Source: Streptomyces sp. NRRL S-244 (GTDB lineage: Bacteria > Actinomycetota > Actinomycetes > Streptomycetales > Streptomycetaceae). From it: DNA of 64,000 bases. The notes under the pieces were generated by a model. That model made no database searches and was not told the DNA's origin. It saw only the letters and a program-made list of their open reading frames with translations. The translations under genes were made by a program, and so were the position numbers. The stretch covers positions 62,001 through 126,000 of the forward strand of contig NZ_JOCX01000006.1 in assembly GCF_000717915.1 (NCBI RefSeq). The letters are read 5' to 3'. Of the stretch, positions 1-7,812 are shown piece by piece (positions within the stretch are counted from its first letter, which is position 1; the number at the start of each line of letters is the position of its first letter).

Positions 1-1
1 C

Positions 2-1003
2 GTCGCGGACGGCGGCGACGGTACGGTCGCGGCCGCCGTGGCGGCCGGGTTCGAGCGCCGGGAGGTACGGGTCACCGGACCGCTCGGCGAGCAGGTCACG
101 GCCGCTTTCGCACTGCGCGGGGGCACCGCCGTGGTCGAGATGGCGGAGGCCTCCGGGCTCCAGCTGCTGCCGGCGGGTGTGTTCGCCCCGCTGACGGCGA
201 CCACGTACGGCTCGGGCGAGCTGCTGAAGGCCGCGCTGGACGCGGGCGCGCGCTCGATCGTCTTCGGCGTGGGCGGCAGCGCCACCACCGACGGCGGTGC
301 GGGGATGCTGGCCGCGCTGGGTGCGGTGTTCCTGGACGCGAACGGTGAACCGGTCGGTCCGGGCGGCGGCGGGCTCGCCGCGCTGGCCTCCGCCGACCTG
401 TCCGGGGTCGACCCGCGCTTCGCGGAGGTCGACTTCGTCCTCGCCAGCGACGTGGACAACCCGCTGACGGGCCCGAAGGGCGCTCCCGCGGTCTACGGCC
501 CGCAGAAGGGGGCGTCGCCCGAGGACGTGGCGGCGCTGGACGCGGCGCTGGCGCACTTCGCGGTGGTGCTGGAGAAGTCGATCGGCGAGAAGGCCGGCCG
601 GCTGGCCGCCGCCCCGGGTGCGGGTGGCGCGGGCGGCATCGGGTACGGGGCGCTGCTGCTCGGCGCGTCGTTCCGGCCCGGGATCGAGCTGATGCTGGAG
701 GTGCTGGGCTTCGCGCCGGCGCTGGAGCGGGCCACGCTGGTGATCACCGGTGAGGGCTCGCTGGACGAGCAGACCCTGCACGGCAAGGCCCCGGCCGGTG
801 TGGCGGCCGCCGCGCGCGCGGCGGGCAAGCCGGTCGTGGCGGTCTGCGGCCGTCTGCTGCTGGGCCAGGAGGCCCTGGAGGCGGCCGGCATCCGCAAGGC
901 GTACCCGCTGACGGACCTGGAGCCCGACCCGGCCAAGTCGATCCCGAACGCCGGTCCCCTGCTGGAGCGGGTCGCGCAGAACATCGCCGCCGACGTCCTC
1001 TGA
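2..1003 (+). CDS. Glycerate kinase, GlxK family (5' end missing)
   Basis: Phosphorylates D-glycerate with ATP, feeding glyoxylate/glycerate carbon into glycolysis (family knowledge). The reading frame is already open at the window edge: the first visible residues are VADGGDGTV, matching the family's N-terminal ADGGxGT substrate motif, so about 40 residues lie outside the window and the GTG at 38 is internal. Further family landmarks are the Gly-rich VFGVGGSATTDGGAG stretch (about residues 90-105 of the visible part), ASDVDNPL, GAGGAGGIGYG and ITGEGSLDEQT. It ends at a TGA followed 17 bases later by a strong terminator, so it is the last gene of its transcript. Confidence 0.93.
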   Translation, partial: VADGGDGTVAAAVAAGFERREVRVTGPLGEQVTAAFALRGGTAVVEMAEASGLQLLPAGVFAPLTATTYGSGELLKAALDAGARSIVFGVGGSATTDGGAGMLAALGAVFLDANGEPVGPGGGGLAALASADLSGVDPRFAEVDFVLASDVDNPLTGPKGAPAVYGPQKGASPEDVAALDAALAHFAVVLEKSIGEKAGRLAAAPGAGGAGGIGYGALLLGASFRPGIELMLEVLGFAPALERATLVITGEGSLDEQTLHGKAPAGVAAAARAAGKPVVAVCGRLLLGQEALEAAGIRKAYPLTDLEPDPAKSIPNAGPLLERVAQNIAADVL

Positions 1004-1020
1004 CCTCCGGTCGGCCGTAC

Positions 1021-1062
1021 GAGGCCCGGCGCCCCGAGCGGGGGCGCCGGGCCTCGGCGTTT
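1021..1062 (+). terminator. Rho-independent-type terminator after glycerate kinase
   Basis: A perfect 15-bp stem (arms 1021-1035 and 1041-1055) with a 5-base loop is followed by a short T run at 1060-1063. It lies between the glycerate kinase and the convergent isochorismatase gene, so it may act on both strands. Confidence 0.8.
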
Positions 1063-1103
1063 TCGGCCCCACGGCTCCCGGCCCCCGGCGAGCGGCCGCG
1101 GTA

Positions 1104-1715
1104 CTACGCCGTGACCTGGGCCGGCGACCCGGAGGCGGCGAGCAGCTCAGCCGTGCCCACCACGCGGGCGAAGCCGCCGCCCTGGAGGTTGACGGCGGTG
1201 GCCGTGGCCAGCTCGTCGGCCGTCAGCCGGAGCCCTTCCGGGCCGGCGAGGTCGAAGGTGTGGGTGGCGTCGAGCGGGACGAGGACGTCGTAGCCGAGGT
1301 TGCCGGCCATCCGCGCGGTGGTCTCGACGCACATGTTGGTCTGGATCCCGGACACCACCAGCTGGCCGATGCCCTCGGCGGTGAGCCACGCGGCCAGGTC
1401 GGGGGTGCCGTAGAAGGAGGAGTTCACCGTCTTGGTGATCAGCAGGGACTCCTGCCCCGCCCGGTCCGCCACGAAGTCCTTGAAGGCGTGGCCGGGCCGG
1501 TCTGCGGCCAGGACCGAGCCTGCGGTCAGCGAGGCGTGCCGGACCAGGACCACCGGGCGGCCGGACTGCTGCCAGGCGTCCATCAGGGCGGCGATGTTGG
1601 CCTCGGCGGCCGGGTTGTTGCGCGGGCCCCAGTAGGAGGCGTCGTCGAAGCCCTTCTGTACGTCGATGACCAGCAGCGCAGCGTTCGGGGCGAGTTCGAT
1701 CTCGTTCTTCGTCAT
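1104..1715 (-). CDS. Isochorismatase-family cysteine hydrolase
   Basis: 203 residues, the usual length for the isochorismatase-like hydrolase fold (isochorismatase, nicotinamidase, N-carbamoylsarcosine amidase and uncharacterised relatives). The catalytic triad is visible: Asp18 in LLVIDVQKGF, Lys95 in ITKTVNSSF, and the nucleophile Cys129 in SGIQTNMCVETTA, preceded by the cis-peptide-type IQT region. The exact substrate cannot be read from sequence. I chose the ATG at 1715 because family homology begins just after it; the longer open frame upstream runs antisense through the neighbouring gene. It is divergent from a GlxA-type regulator 82 bases away, which probably controls it. Confidence 0.9.
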   Translation of the reverse strand: MTKNEIELAPNAALLVIDVQKGFDDASYWGPRNNPAAEANIAALMDAWQQSGRPVVLVRHASLTAGSVLAADRPGHAFKDFVADRAGQESLLITKTVNSSFYGTPDLAAWLTAEGIGQLVVSGIQTNMCVETTARMAGNLGYDVLVPLDATHTFDLAGPEGLRLTADELATATAVNLQGGGFARVVGTAELLAASGSPAQVTA

Positions 1716-1778
1716 GGGTTCATGGTCTTCGCCGGGACGGGCCCGCCGACAGCGGGAACCGCGACCCGAACCGATGGG

Positions 1779-1795
1779 ATCCTGCCAGGATGGCA
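1779..1795. promoter_or_regulatory. Overlapping palindromes between isochorismatase and GlxA-type regulator genes
   Basis: Two interleaved perfect inverted repeats: ATCCTG-C-CAGGAT (1779-1791) and TGCCA-GGA-TGGCA (1783-1795). They cover the AGGA ribosome-binding site of the regulator that starts at 1798. The TGGCAGGAT core resembles the TGGC-type sites of AraC/GlxA-family regulators such as AdpA, so it may be an autoregulatory operator (inference). Confidence 0.5.
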
Positions 1796-1797
1796 GC

Positions 1798-2775
1798 ATG
1801 CATCGTGTCGCCATCGTCGTCCAGCCCGGCATCCGCAGCTTCGACCTCGCCGTCATCACCGAGGTCTGGGGCCCCGACCGCAGCCGGCTGGGCGTCCCCC
1901 GCTTCGAGCTGCGCCGGTGCGCCGTCGACGCCGACCCCATCGCGCTGCCCGGCGGGCTCACCCTGGCCCCCGACCGGGGGCTCGACTGGCTCGCCGAGGC
2001 CGATCTCGTCGTCGTACCGGCGCTGGCCGAGCCGTCCGACCCGACGCCCGAGCCGGTCCTCGCCGCCCTGCGGGAGGCGCACGCCCGGGGCGTGCCGGTG
2101 GCCGCGCTGTGCGCCGGGGCGTTCATCCTCGCCGAGGCGGGGCTGCTGGCGGGACGCCGGGCCGTGACCCACTGGTCGCTGGCCCCGCGGCTCGCCGCGC
2201 GCCACCCGTCCGTGCTGGTCGAGGACGCCCCGCTGTACGTGGAGGACGCCGGGCTGTGGACCTCCGCCGGGGTGGCCTCCGGGATCGACCTCTGCCTGCA
2301 CCTCGTACGGCAGGCCCACGGCGCGGAGGCCGCCGCCGCCATCGCCCGGTCCATGGTGACGGGCCCGTTCCGCACCGGCGACCACGCCCAGTACCTGGAC
2401 CGGCCCACCCCGGCGGCGGACCGGACCGCCGAGGCCCTGGCGGCCGTACGGGAGCGGGCCCTGCGCCATCTGCACGAGCCGCTGTCCGTGGCCACGCTGG
2501 CCCGCTGGGCCGGGATGTCGCCGCGCTCCTTCGCCCGCCATTTCGTCGCCGCGACCGGCACCACCCCGCACCGCTGGCTCCTCGGCCACCGCCTGGACGC
2601 GGCCCGCAAGCTGCTGGAGCGCACCGACCACCCGGTGCCGGAGGTGGCCCGGCGGGCGGGCTTCGCCAGCGAGGTCACCTTCCGCCAGCATTTCACCTCG
2701 TACGTGGGCCTCGGCCCCCGCGCGTACCGCAGCGCGGCGGCCGCCGCATCGGCCGCCCCGCCCAAATCCCGGTGA
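1798..2775 (+). CDS. GlxA-family (DJ-1/PfpI-AraC) transcriptional regulator
   Basis: 325 residues. Residues 1-185 form a DJ-1/PfpI-like glutamine-amidotransferase-type domain with the nucleophile-elbow cysteine Cys105 in AALCAGAF; residues about 215-310 are a double helix-turn-helix AraC domain (LHEPLSVATLARWAGMSPRS; VARRAGFASEVTFRQHF). This is the architecture of AdpA and GlxA-type regulators, which sense a ligand through the N-terminal domain and bind DNA at the C-terminus. The ATG at 1798 has AGGA seven bases upstream. It is divergent from the isochorismatase-like gene, a common pairing that suggests local control of that gene. Confidence 0.92.
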   Translation: MHRVAIVVQPGIRSFDLAVITEVWGPDRSRLGVPRFELRRCAVDADPIALPGGLTLAPDRGLDWLAEADLVVVPALAEPSDPTPEPVLAALREAHARGVPVAALCAGAFILAEAGLLAGRRAVTHWSLAPRLAARHPSVLVEDAPLYVEDAGLWTSAGVASGIDLCLHLVRQAHGAEAAAAIARSMVTGPFRTGDHAQYLDRPTPAADRTAEALAAVRERALRHLHEPLSVATLARWAGMSPRSFARHFVAATGTTPHRWLLGHRLDAARKLLERTDHPVPEVARRAGFASEVTFRQHFTSYVGLGPRAYRSAAAAASAAPPKSR

Positions 2776-2793
2776 CAGTGTTAGAAATGGCTC

Positions 2794-5592
2794 ATGACCG
2801 CACGTTGGGGTCGACCCAGGGGATCGCCGCCCCGGCAGCCGACCGGGCGGGACCCGGGCCTGCTCGCGCGCCGCCCCCGCAGCGCCCGCAGTGTCGCCGG
2901 TCAGGTCTTCGCGCTCATGGCGTTCATCGTCGTCCTGCTGATCACCGCGGCCGCGCTCGCCCTCGTGTTCCAGGAGCGGTACGGCACCCAGCGCGACGCG
3001 CGCCACCGCTCGCTGGCGGCCGCCGAGGCCTTCGCCCACGCCCCCGGCCTCCCCGCCGCCCTGAAATCCCCCAATCCGACGGCCGAGCTGCAACCCCTGG
3101 CCGAGGCCGCGCGGCGGGCCGCGGGCGTCGACTTCATCGCCGTGATGACGCCCGACGGGCTGCGCTACACCGACTCCCGGCCGGACCTGATCGGCAAGCG
3201 GGCCACCGGCGACCTCTCGCGCGCCGTGGCCGGGCACTCCTTCACCGAGGTGTTCACGGGCTCGCCGAGCGACGCGGTCCGCGCCGTGGTCCCCGTACGG
3301 GACGCGAGCGGCAAGGTCGTCGGGCTGGTCGGCACCGGCATCGAGGTCGCCACCGTCTCCGACACGGTCGCCGGTCAGCTGCCGCTGCTGCTCGGCGCGG
3401 CGGCCGGCGCGCTGCTGCTCGGCACGGGCGGCGCCGCCCTGGTCAGCCGGCGGCTGCGGCGCCAGACCCGGGGCCTCGGCGAGGCCGACATGGCCCGGAT
3501 GAACGAACACCACGAGGCCGTCCTGCACGCGGTGCGCGAGGGCGTCCTGATCATCGGCGACGACCAGCGGCTGCTGCTCGCCAACGACGAGGCCCGGCGG
3601 CTGCTGAACCTGCCGCCCGACGCCGAGCAGCGCCACGTGGGCGAACTCGGCCTCGATCCGCGGACCACGTCGCTGCTGGTGTCCGGGCGGGTCGCCACGG
3701 ACGAGGTGCACCTGGCCGGCGACCGGCTCCTGGCCGTCAACGTCCGCCCGACCAAGCCGTACGGAGGGCACCCGTCCGGCAGCGTCATGACCCTGCGCGA
3801 CACGACCGAGCTCGCCGCGCTCTCCGGCCGCGCCGAGGTGGCCCGGGAGCGGCTCCAGCTGCTGTACGACGCGGGGGTGCGGATCGGGACCACGCTGGAC
3901 GTGGTGCGGACCGCCGAGGAGCTCTCGGAGGTGGCCGTCCCCCGGTTCGCGGACTTCGTGACGGTGGAGCTGCTGGAGCCGGTGCTGAAGGGCGAGGAGC
4001 CCTCGCGGGCCGCCGGCGTGTACACGGAGATGCGCCGGGCGGCGATGAGCGGGGTGCGCACGGACCAGCCGCTCCAGCCGGTCGGCGACATCATCCGGTT
4101 CGTGGTGCCGACGGCTCCGATGGCGGCGGCCCTGGACGCCGGGCACGCGGTGCTCGCGCCCGATCTGAACGCGGCGATGGGCTGGCGGGCCCAGGACGAG
4201 GCCGGCACCCGCCAGGCCCTGGGGTACGGGCTGCACTCGCTGATCTCGGTGCCGCTGCAGGCCCGCGGGGTGGTCCTCGGCATGGCGAACTTCTGGCGGG
4301 CCGCCGACACCCCGGAGGCCTTCGACGAGGAGGACCTGTCGTTCGCGGAGGAGCTGGGGGCCCGGGCGGCCGTCTCCATCGACAACGCCCGCCGCTACAC
4401 CCGGGAGCACGCGACGGCCGTGGCCCTCCAGCGGAGCCTGCTGCCCCGGGTGCTGCCGGACCAGACCGCCGTGGACGTGGCCTTCCGGTACCTGCCCGCG
4501 AAGGCCGGGGTGGGCGGGGACTGGTTCGACGTGATCCCGCTCGCCGGCGCCCGGGTGGCGCTGGTCGTCGGCGACGTCGTCGGGCACGGGGTGCACGCGG
4601 CGGCCACGATGGGCCGGCTGCGCACCGCCGTGCACAACTTCTCCTCCCTGGACATGCCTCCGGACGAACTGCTCGGGCACCTGGACGAGCTGATCCACCG
4701 GATCGACCAGAACGAGTCCGGGGGCGCCGGGGACCCCGCGGAGGGGGCGGGCGAGGCGGCCGGCGTCACCGGCGCCACCTGCCTGTACGCGGTGTACGAC
4801 CCGGTCTCCGGGGTCTGCGCGATGGCGAGCGCCGGGCACCCCGGACCGGCCCTGGTCCGGCCGGACGGCGCCGTGGAGTTCCCGCAGCTGCCCACCGGGC
4901 TGCCGCTCGGGGTGGGCGGCATGCCCTTCGAGGCCGTGGAGCTGCGGCTGCCGGAGTCGAGCCGGCTCGTGCTGTTCACGGACGGCCTGCTGGAGGACCG
5001 CGACCGGGATTTCGACACCGGCCTCGCCCTGCTGGCCGAGACGCTGTCGCGGCCCGGCCGCAGCCCCGACCAGGCCTGTGCCGACGTACTGGCCGCCCTG
5101 CTGTTCCCGGCGCCGAGCGACGACATCGCCCTGCTGATCGCCGACACCCGGCGGCTGGAGGCGGACCGGATCGCCGAGTGGGAGGTGCCGCCCGATCCGG
5201 CGGCGGTCTCCCGGGTGCGCAATGCGGGCTCGGTGCAGCTGGCCGCCTGGGGTCTGGGGGACATCGCGTTCACGGCCGAGCTCATCCTCAGCGAGCTCAT
5301 CACCAACGCCATCCGGTACGGGAACGCGCCCATCCGGGTACGGATGCTGCGCGACCGCAGCCTCATCTGCGAGGTCTCCGACGGCAGCAGCACCTCGCCG
5401 CACCTGCGGTACGCGGCCACCACCGACGAGGGCGGCCGCGGTCTGTTCCTGGTCGCGCAGTACGCCGAGCGCTGGGGCACCCGGTACACCCAGCGCGGCA
5501 AGGTCATCTGGGCCGAGCTGCCGCTGACCGGGGGGCCGGAGCCGTCCCTGCCCGAACCGGACCTGGAGGCCCTGGAGGAGCTGGGCTGGTGA
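2794..5592 (+). CDS. Membrane sensor phosphatase: sensor-PAS-GAF-SpoIIE PP2C-HATPase
   Basis: 932 residues. A basic N-tail leads into TM1 (about 38-59), an extracytoplasmic Cache-like sensor (60-190) and TM2 (about 193-218). Cytoplasmic domains follow in order: PAS (about 235-335), GAF (about 355-530), SpoIIE-type PP2C phosphatase (about 545-780, with GGDWFDVIPL near 574, LFTDGLLEDRDRDFD near 727 and DDIALLI near 775) and an RsbW-like HATPase (about 795-920, SELITNAIRYGN and GGRGLFLV). Such proteins combine anti-anti-sigma phosphatase and anti-sigma kinase modules in general stress signalling. It starts 18 bases after the GlxA-type gene and may be cotranscribed; no obvious ribosome-binding site precedes the ATG. 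Confidence 0.92.
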   Translation: MTARWGRPRGSPPRQPTGRDPGLLARRPRSARSVAGQVFALMAFIVVLLITAAALALVFQERYGTQRDARHRSLAAAEAFAHAPGLPAALKSPNPTAELQPLAEAARRAAGVDFIAVMTPDGLRYTDSRPDLIGKRATGDLSRAVAGHSFTEVFTGSPSDAVRAVVPVRDASGKVVGLVGTGIEVATVSDTVAGQLPLLLGAAAGALLLGTGGAALVSRRLRRQTRGLGEADMARMNEHHEAVLHAVREGVLIIGDDQRLLLANDEARRLLNLPPDAEQRHVGELGLDPRTTSLLVSGRVATDEVHLAGDRLLAVNVRPTKPYGGHPSGSVMTLRDTTELAALSGRAEVARERLQLLYDAGVRIGTTLDVVRTAEELSEVAVPRFADFVTVELLEPVLKGEEPSRAAGVYTEMRRAAMSGVRTDQPLQPVGDIIRFVVPTAPMAAALDAGHAVLAPDLNAAMGWRAQDEAGTRQALGYGLHSLISVPLQARGVVLGMANFWRAADTPEAFDEEDLSFAEELGARAAVSIDNARRYTREHATAVALQRSLLPRVLPDQTAVDVAFRYLPAKAGVGGDWFDVIPLAGARVALVVGDVVGHGVHAAATMGRLRTAVHNFSSLDMPPDELLGHLDELIHRIDQNESGGAGDPAEGAGEAAGVTGATCLYAVYDPVSGVCAMASAGHPGPALVRPDGAVEFPQLPTGLPLGVGGMPFEAVELRLPESSRLVLFTDGLLEDRDRDFDTGLALLAETLSRPGRSPDQACADVLAALLFPAPSDDIALLIADTRRLEADRIAEWEVPPDPAAVSRVRNAGSVQLAAWGLGDIAFTAELILSELITNAIRYGNAPIRVRMLRDRSLICEVSDGSSTSPHLRYAATTDEGGRGLFLVAQYAERWGTRYTQRGKVIWAELPLTGGPEPSLPEPDLEALEELGW

Positions 5593-5618
5593 CCGGACCG
5601 ACGGCGCAACGATTCGCC

Positions 5619-5644
5619 CGGGACCGCGGCCGGCCGCGGTCCCG
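5619..5644. terminator. 26-bp perfect palindrome between convergent phosphatase genes
   Basis: An uninterrupted, all-GC-rich perfect palindrome (arms 5619-5631 and 5632-5644) sits in the 79-bp gap between two convergent genes. Its place and symmetry suit a bidirectional transcription end, although there is no T tract. Confidence 0.6.
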
Positions 5645-5671
5645 GTTCCGCGTCGGGCCTCGCCGAGGGCG

Positions 5672-7738
5672 TCAGCGGCCCCGGGCGGCCGTCGTACGGG
5701 CCAGCAGGACCGCCACGTCGTCCTGCGGGGCCCCGGGCAGCAGCCGCGCCAGGATGTCGTCGCACAGCCCCTCCAGGGGCTGCCCGGCGTCGCGCAGCGC
5801 CCGTCCGAGCTCGGCCATGCCCTGGTCGAGGTCGCGGTCGCGGGATTCGATGAGCCCGTCGGTGTACAGCACGAGCAGGCTCCCGGGCGGCAGGGCGACC
5901 TCCTCGGTGCGGAACTCCTGCCCGCCCGTGCCCAGCGGGGTGCCGGGCGGGCCGTCGAGGAAGGTGACCTCCCCGCCGGCCGTGACCACGGCCGGCGGCG
6001 GGTGGCCGGCGCGGGCGATGACGCAGCCGCCCGTGGCCGGGTCGTGGACGGCGTACACGCAGGTGGCCATCTCGTCCTCGCCCAGGTCGGCGACGGCCTC
6101 GTCGAGCGAGCGGAGCAGCCTGGTCGGGGAGACGTCCTGGCGGGCGAGGGTGCGTACGGCGGTGCGCAGCTGTCCCATGACGGCGGCGGCGTGGATGCCG
6201 TGCCCCATGACGTCGCCGATGACCAGGCCGGTGCGGCCGCCGGGCAGCTGGATGACGTCGTACCAGTCGCCGCCGACGTCGTGGTCGCTGGCGGGCAGGT
6301 AGCGGCCGGTCAGCTCCAGGCCGGTGACCTCGGGGAGGGCGCTGTTGCTGAGGCTGCGCTGGAGGGTCAGGGCGGCCCGCCGCTGGTTGGTGTACATCCG
6401 GGCGTTGTCGATGTTGAGCGCCGCACGGGCGACCACCTCGTCGATGAGCACGCTGTCCTGCTCGTCGAAGGGCTCGCGGTCGCTCGTCCGGGTCACGGTG
6501 ACCGCGCCGAGCACGGTGCCGCGCGCGAGGAGCGGGATCAGCCGGGCGGAGCCGAGGGTGGTGAGGTACGCGCGCAGCTCCGCGGCGCGCGGGTCGGGAA
6601 GCAGCGCGCGGACGTCGGACCGGTACAGGTTCATGGCCCGGCCCTCGGCGATGACCCGTTCGTAGACGGAGTCGGGCGGGATCTGGAAGGTCTGGCCCGG
6701 GGCCAGCCGGGCGGTGGGGGCCTCGGGGTCGGGGAACTCGACGGCGATGCGGCGGAGCACGCCCTCGTGGGTGGCCGCCGCGTCGTCGGGGGCGAGGACG
6801 GTCTCCAGCAGCTGTACGTCGGCCGAGTCGGCCAGCTGGGGCACGAGGACCCCGACGATCTCCCGGGCGGTCTGGCTGAGGTCGAGGGTGGTGCCGATCC
6901 GGGTCCCGGCCTCGGCGAGGACGGCGAAGCGGCGGCGGGCCCGCTCGGCCTCTCCCTGGGCCTGCTGGCTCTCGGTGATGTCGATGAGGGAGGCGATCAC
7001 GCCGAGCGGGCGGCCGGAGCCGTCGAGGAGGGGGGCGTACGAGCAGGACCAGGTGTGGTCGTGCTCGGGGTCGGCCGGGGTCCGGCCGGTGCGGCGGACG
7101 TCGACGACGGCGGTGCCCCGGTCCAGGACCTGGCGCATGGTCGCTTCGAGCGCGGCGGCGTTGACGCCGGGGACGACCTCGGTGAGCCGTTTGCCGACGT
7201 GCTCGGCGGCCGGGACGCCGTTCATCCGGGCCAGGGCGTCGTTGACGCGCAGGAAGCGCAGGTCGGGGCCGAGGGTGGCGAGGCCGATGGGCGACTGGGT
7301 GAACAGGCTCTGGAGGGCGGCGAGCGAGTCCCGCATGCGCAGGACCTCGGAGGTCTCCACGGCGATCAGCATGGCCCCGGTGCGGCCCTGCGGGTCGGCG
7401 GCGGGGACGATCCACATCTCCATGGTGACCCGGTGCCCGTCGCGGTGGCGCACGGGGAGGGTGCCGACCACCGTCTCGCCCGCCTGGACCCGCCGGGTCA
7501 GGTCGTCGGCGAGCGCGTGGTTGGGCTCGGGGACGAGTACGGAGGTGCCGGGGAGGCCGAGGATGTCCTCGGGGCGGTGGCCGAGCAGGTCCTGGGCGGC
7601 GAGCGACCATTCGACGATGATCCCGTCTGCGTCCTCCCGCCACAGCGCGATCGGCAGCAGCTCGCTGAGCACGCCCGCGTACCCGACGGCCGCGGCCGGC
7701 TGGTCCGGGACTTCGCTCGTCGACTGGTATGTGTCCAC
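5672..7738 (-). CDS. Cytosolic PAS-PAS-GAF-SpoIIE family phosphatase
   Basis: 688 residues without membrane segments. Two PAS domains (about 25-140 and 140-255; the second contains SPIGLATLGPDLRFLRVNDA), a GAF domain (about 275-440) and a SpoIIE/RsbU-like PP2C domain (about 455-685) with GGDWYDVIQLPGGRTGLVIG, VMGHGIHAAAVMGQLR and LYTDGLIESRDRDLDQG, carrying the metal-binding Asp residues of the fold. Unlike the neighbouring convergent phosphatase it has no HATPase domain. The likely role is dephosphorylating an anti-sigma antagonist in response to a PAS/GAF signal. The start is GTG at 7738. Convergent with the preceding gene. Confidence 0.9.
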   Translation of the reverse strand: MDTYQSTSEVPDQPAAAVGYAGVLSELLPIALWREDADGIIVEWSLAAQDLLGHRPEDILGLPGTSVLVPEPNHALADDLTRRVQAGETVVGTLPVRHRDGHRVTMEMWIVPAADPQGRTGAMLIAVETSEVLRMRDSLAALQSLFTQSPIGLATLGPDLRFLRVNDALARMNGVPAAEHVGKRLTEVVPGVNAAALEATMRQVLDRGTAVVDVRRTGRTPADPEHDHTWSCSYAPLLDGSGRPLGVIASLIDITESQQAQGEAERARRRFAVLAEAGTRIGTTLDLSQTAREIVGVLVPQLADSADVQLLETVLAPDDAAATHEGVLRRIAVEFPDPEAPTARLAPGQTFQIPPDSVYERVIAEGRAMNLYRSDVRALLPDPRAAELRAYLTTLGSARLIPLLARGTVLGAVTVTRTSDREPFDEQDSVLIDEVVARAALNIDNARMYTNQRRAALTLQRSLSNSALPEVTGLELTGRYLPASDHDVGGDWYDVIQLPGGRTGLVIGDVMGHGIHAAAVMGQLRTAVRTLARQDVSPTRLLRSLDEAVADLGEDEMATCVYAVHDPATGGCVIARAGHPPPAVVTAGGEVTFLDGPPGTPLGTGGQEFRTEEVALPPGSLLVLYTDGLIESRDRDLDQGMAELGRALRDAGQPLEGLCDDILARLLPGAPQDDVAVLLARTTAARGR

Positions 7739-7812
7739 CGCACCGACCTCACCCCGGGGGGTCCGATTCCTACCGATTCACCCTATCCGAGCCATCGGCA
7801 CGGGGCGCTGCG

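Noticed and set aside
1260..6302. Very long open frame on the plus strand (1680 residues) and similar antisense frames up to about 1400 residues elsewhere
   Set aside because: They are shadows of real genes on the other strand or frame: composition is dominated by Gly/Ala/Arg/Pro and they contain no known domain.
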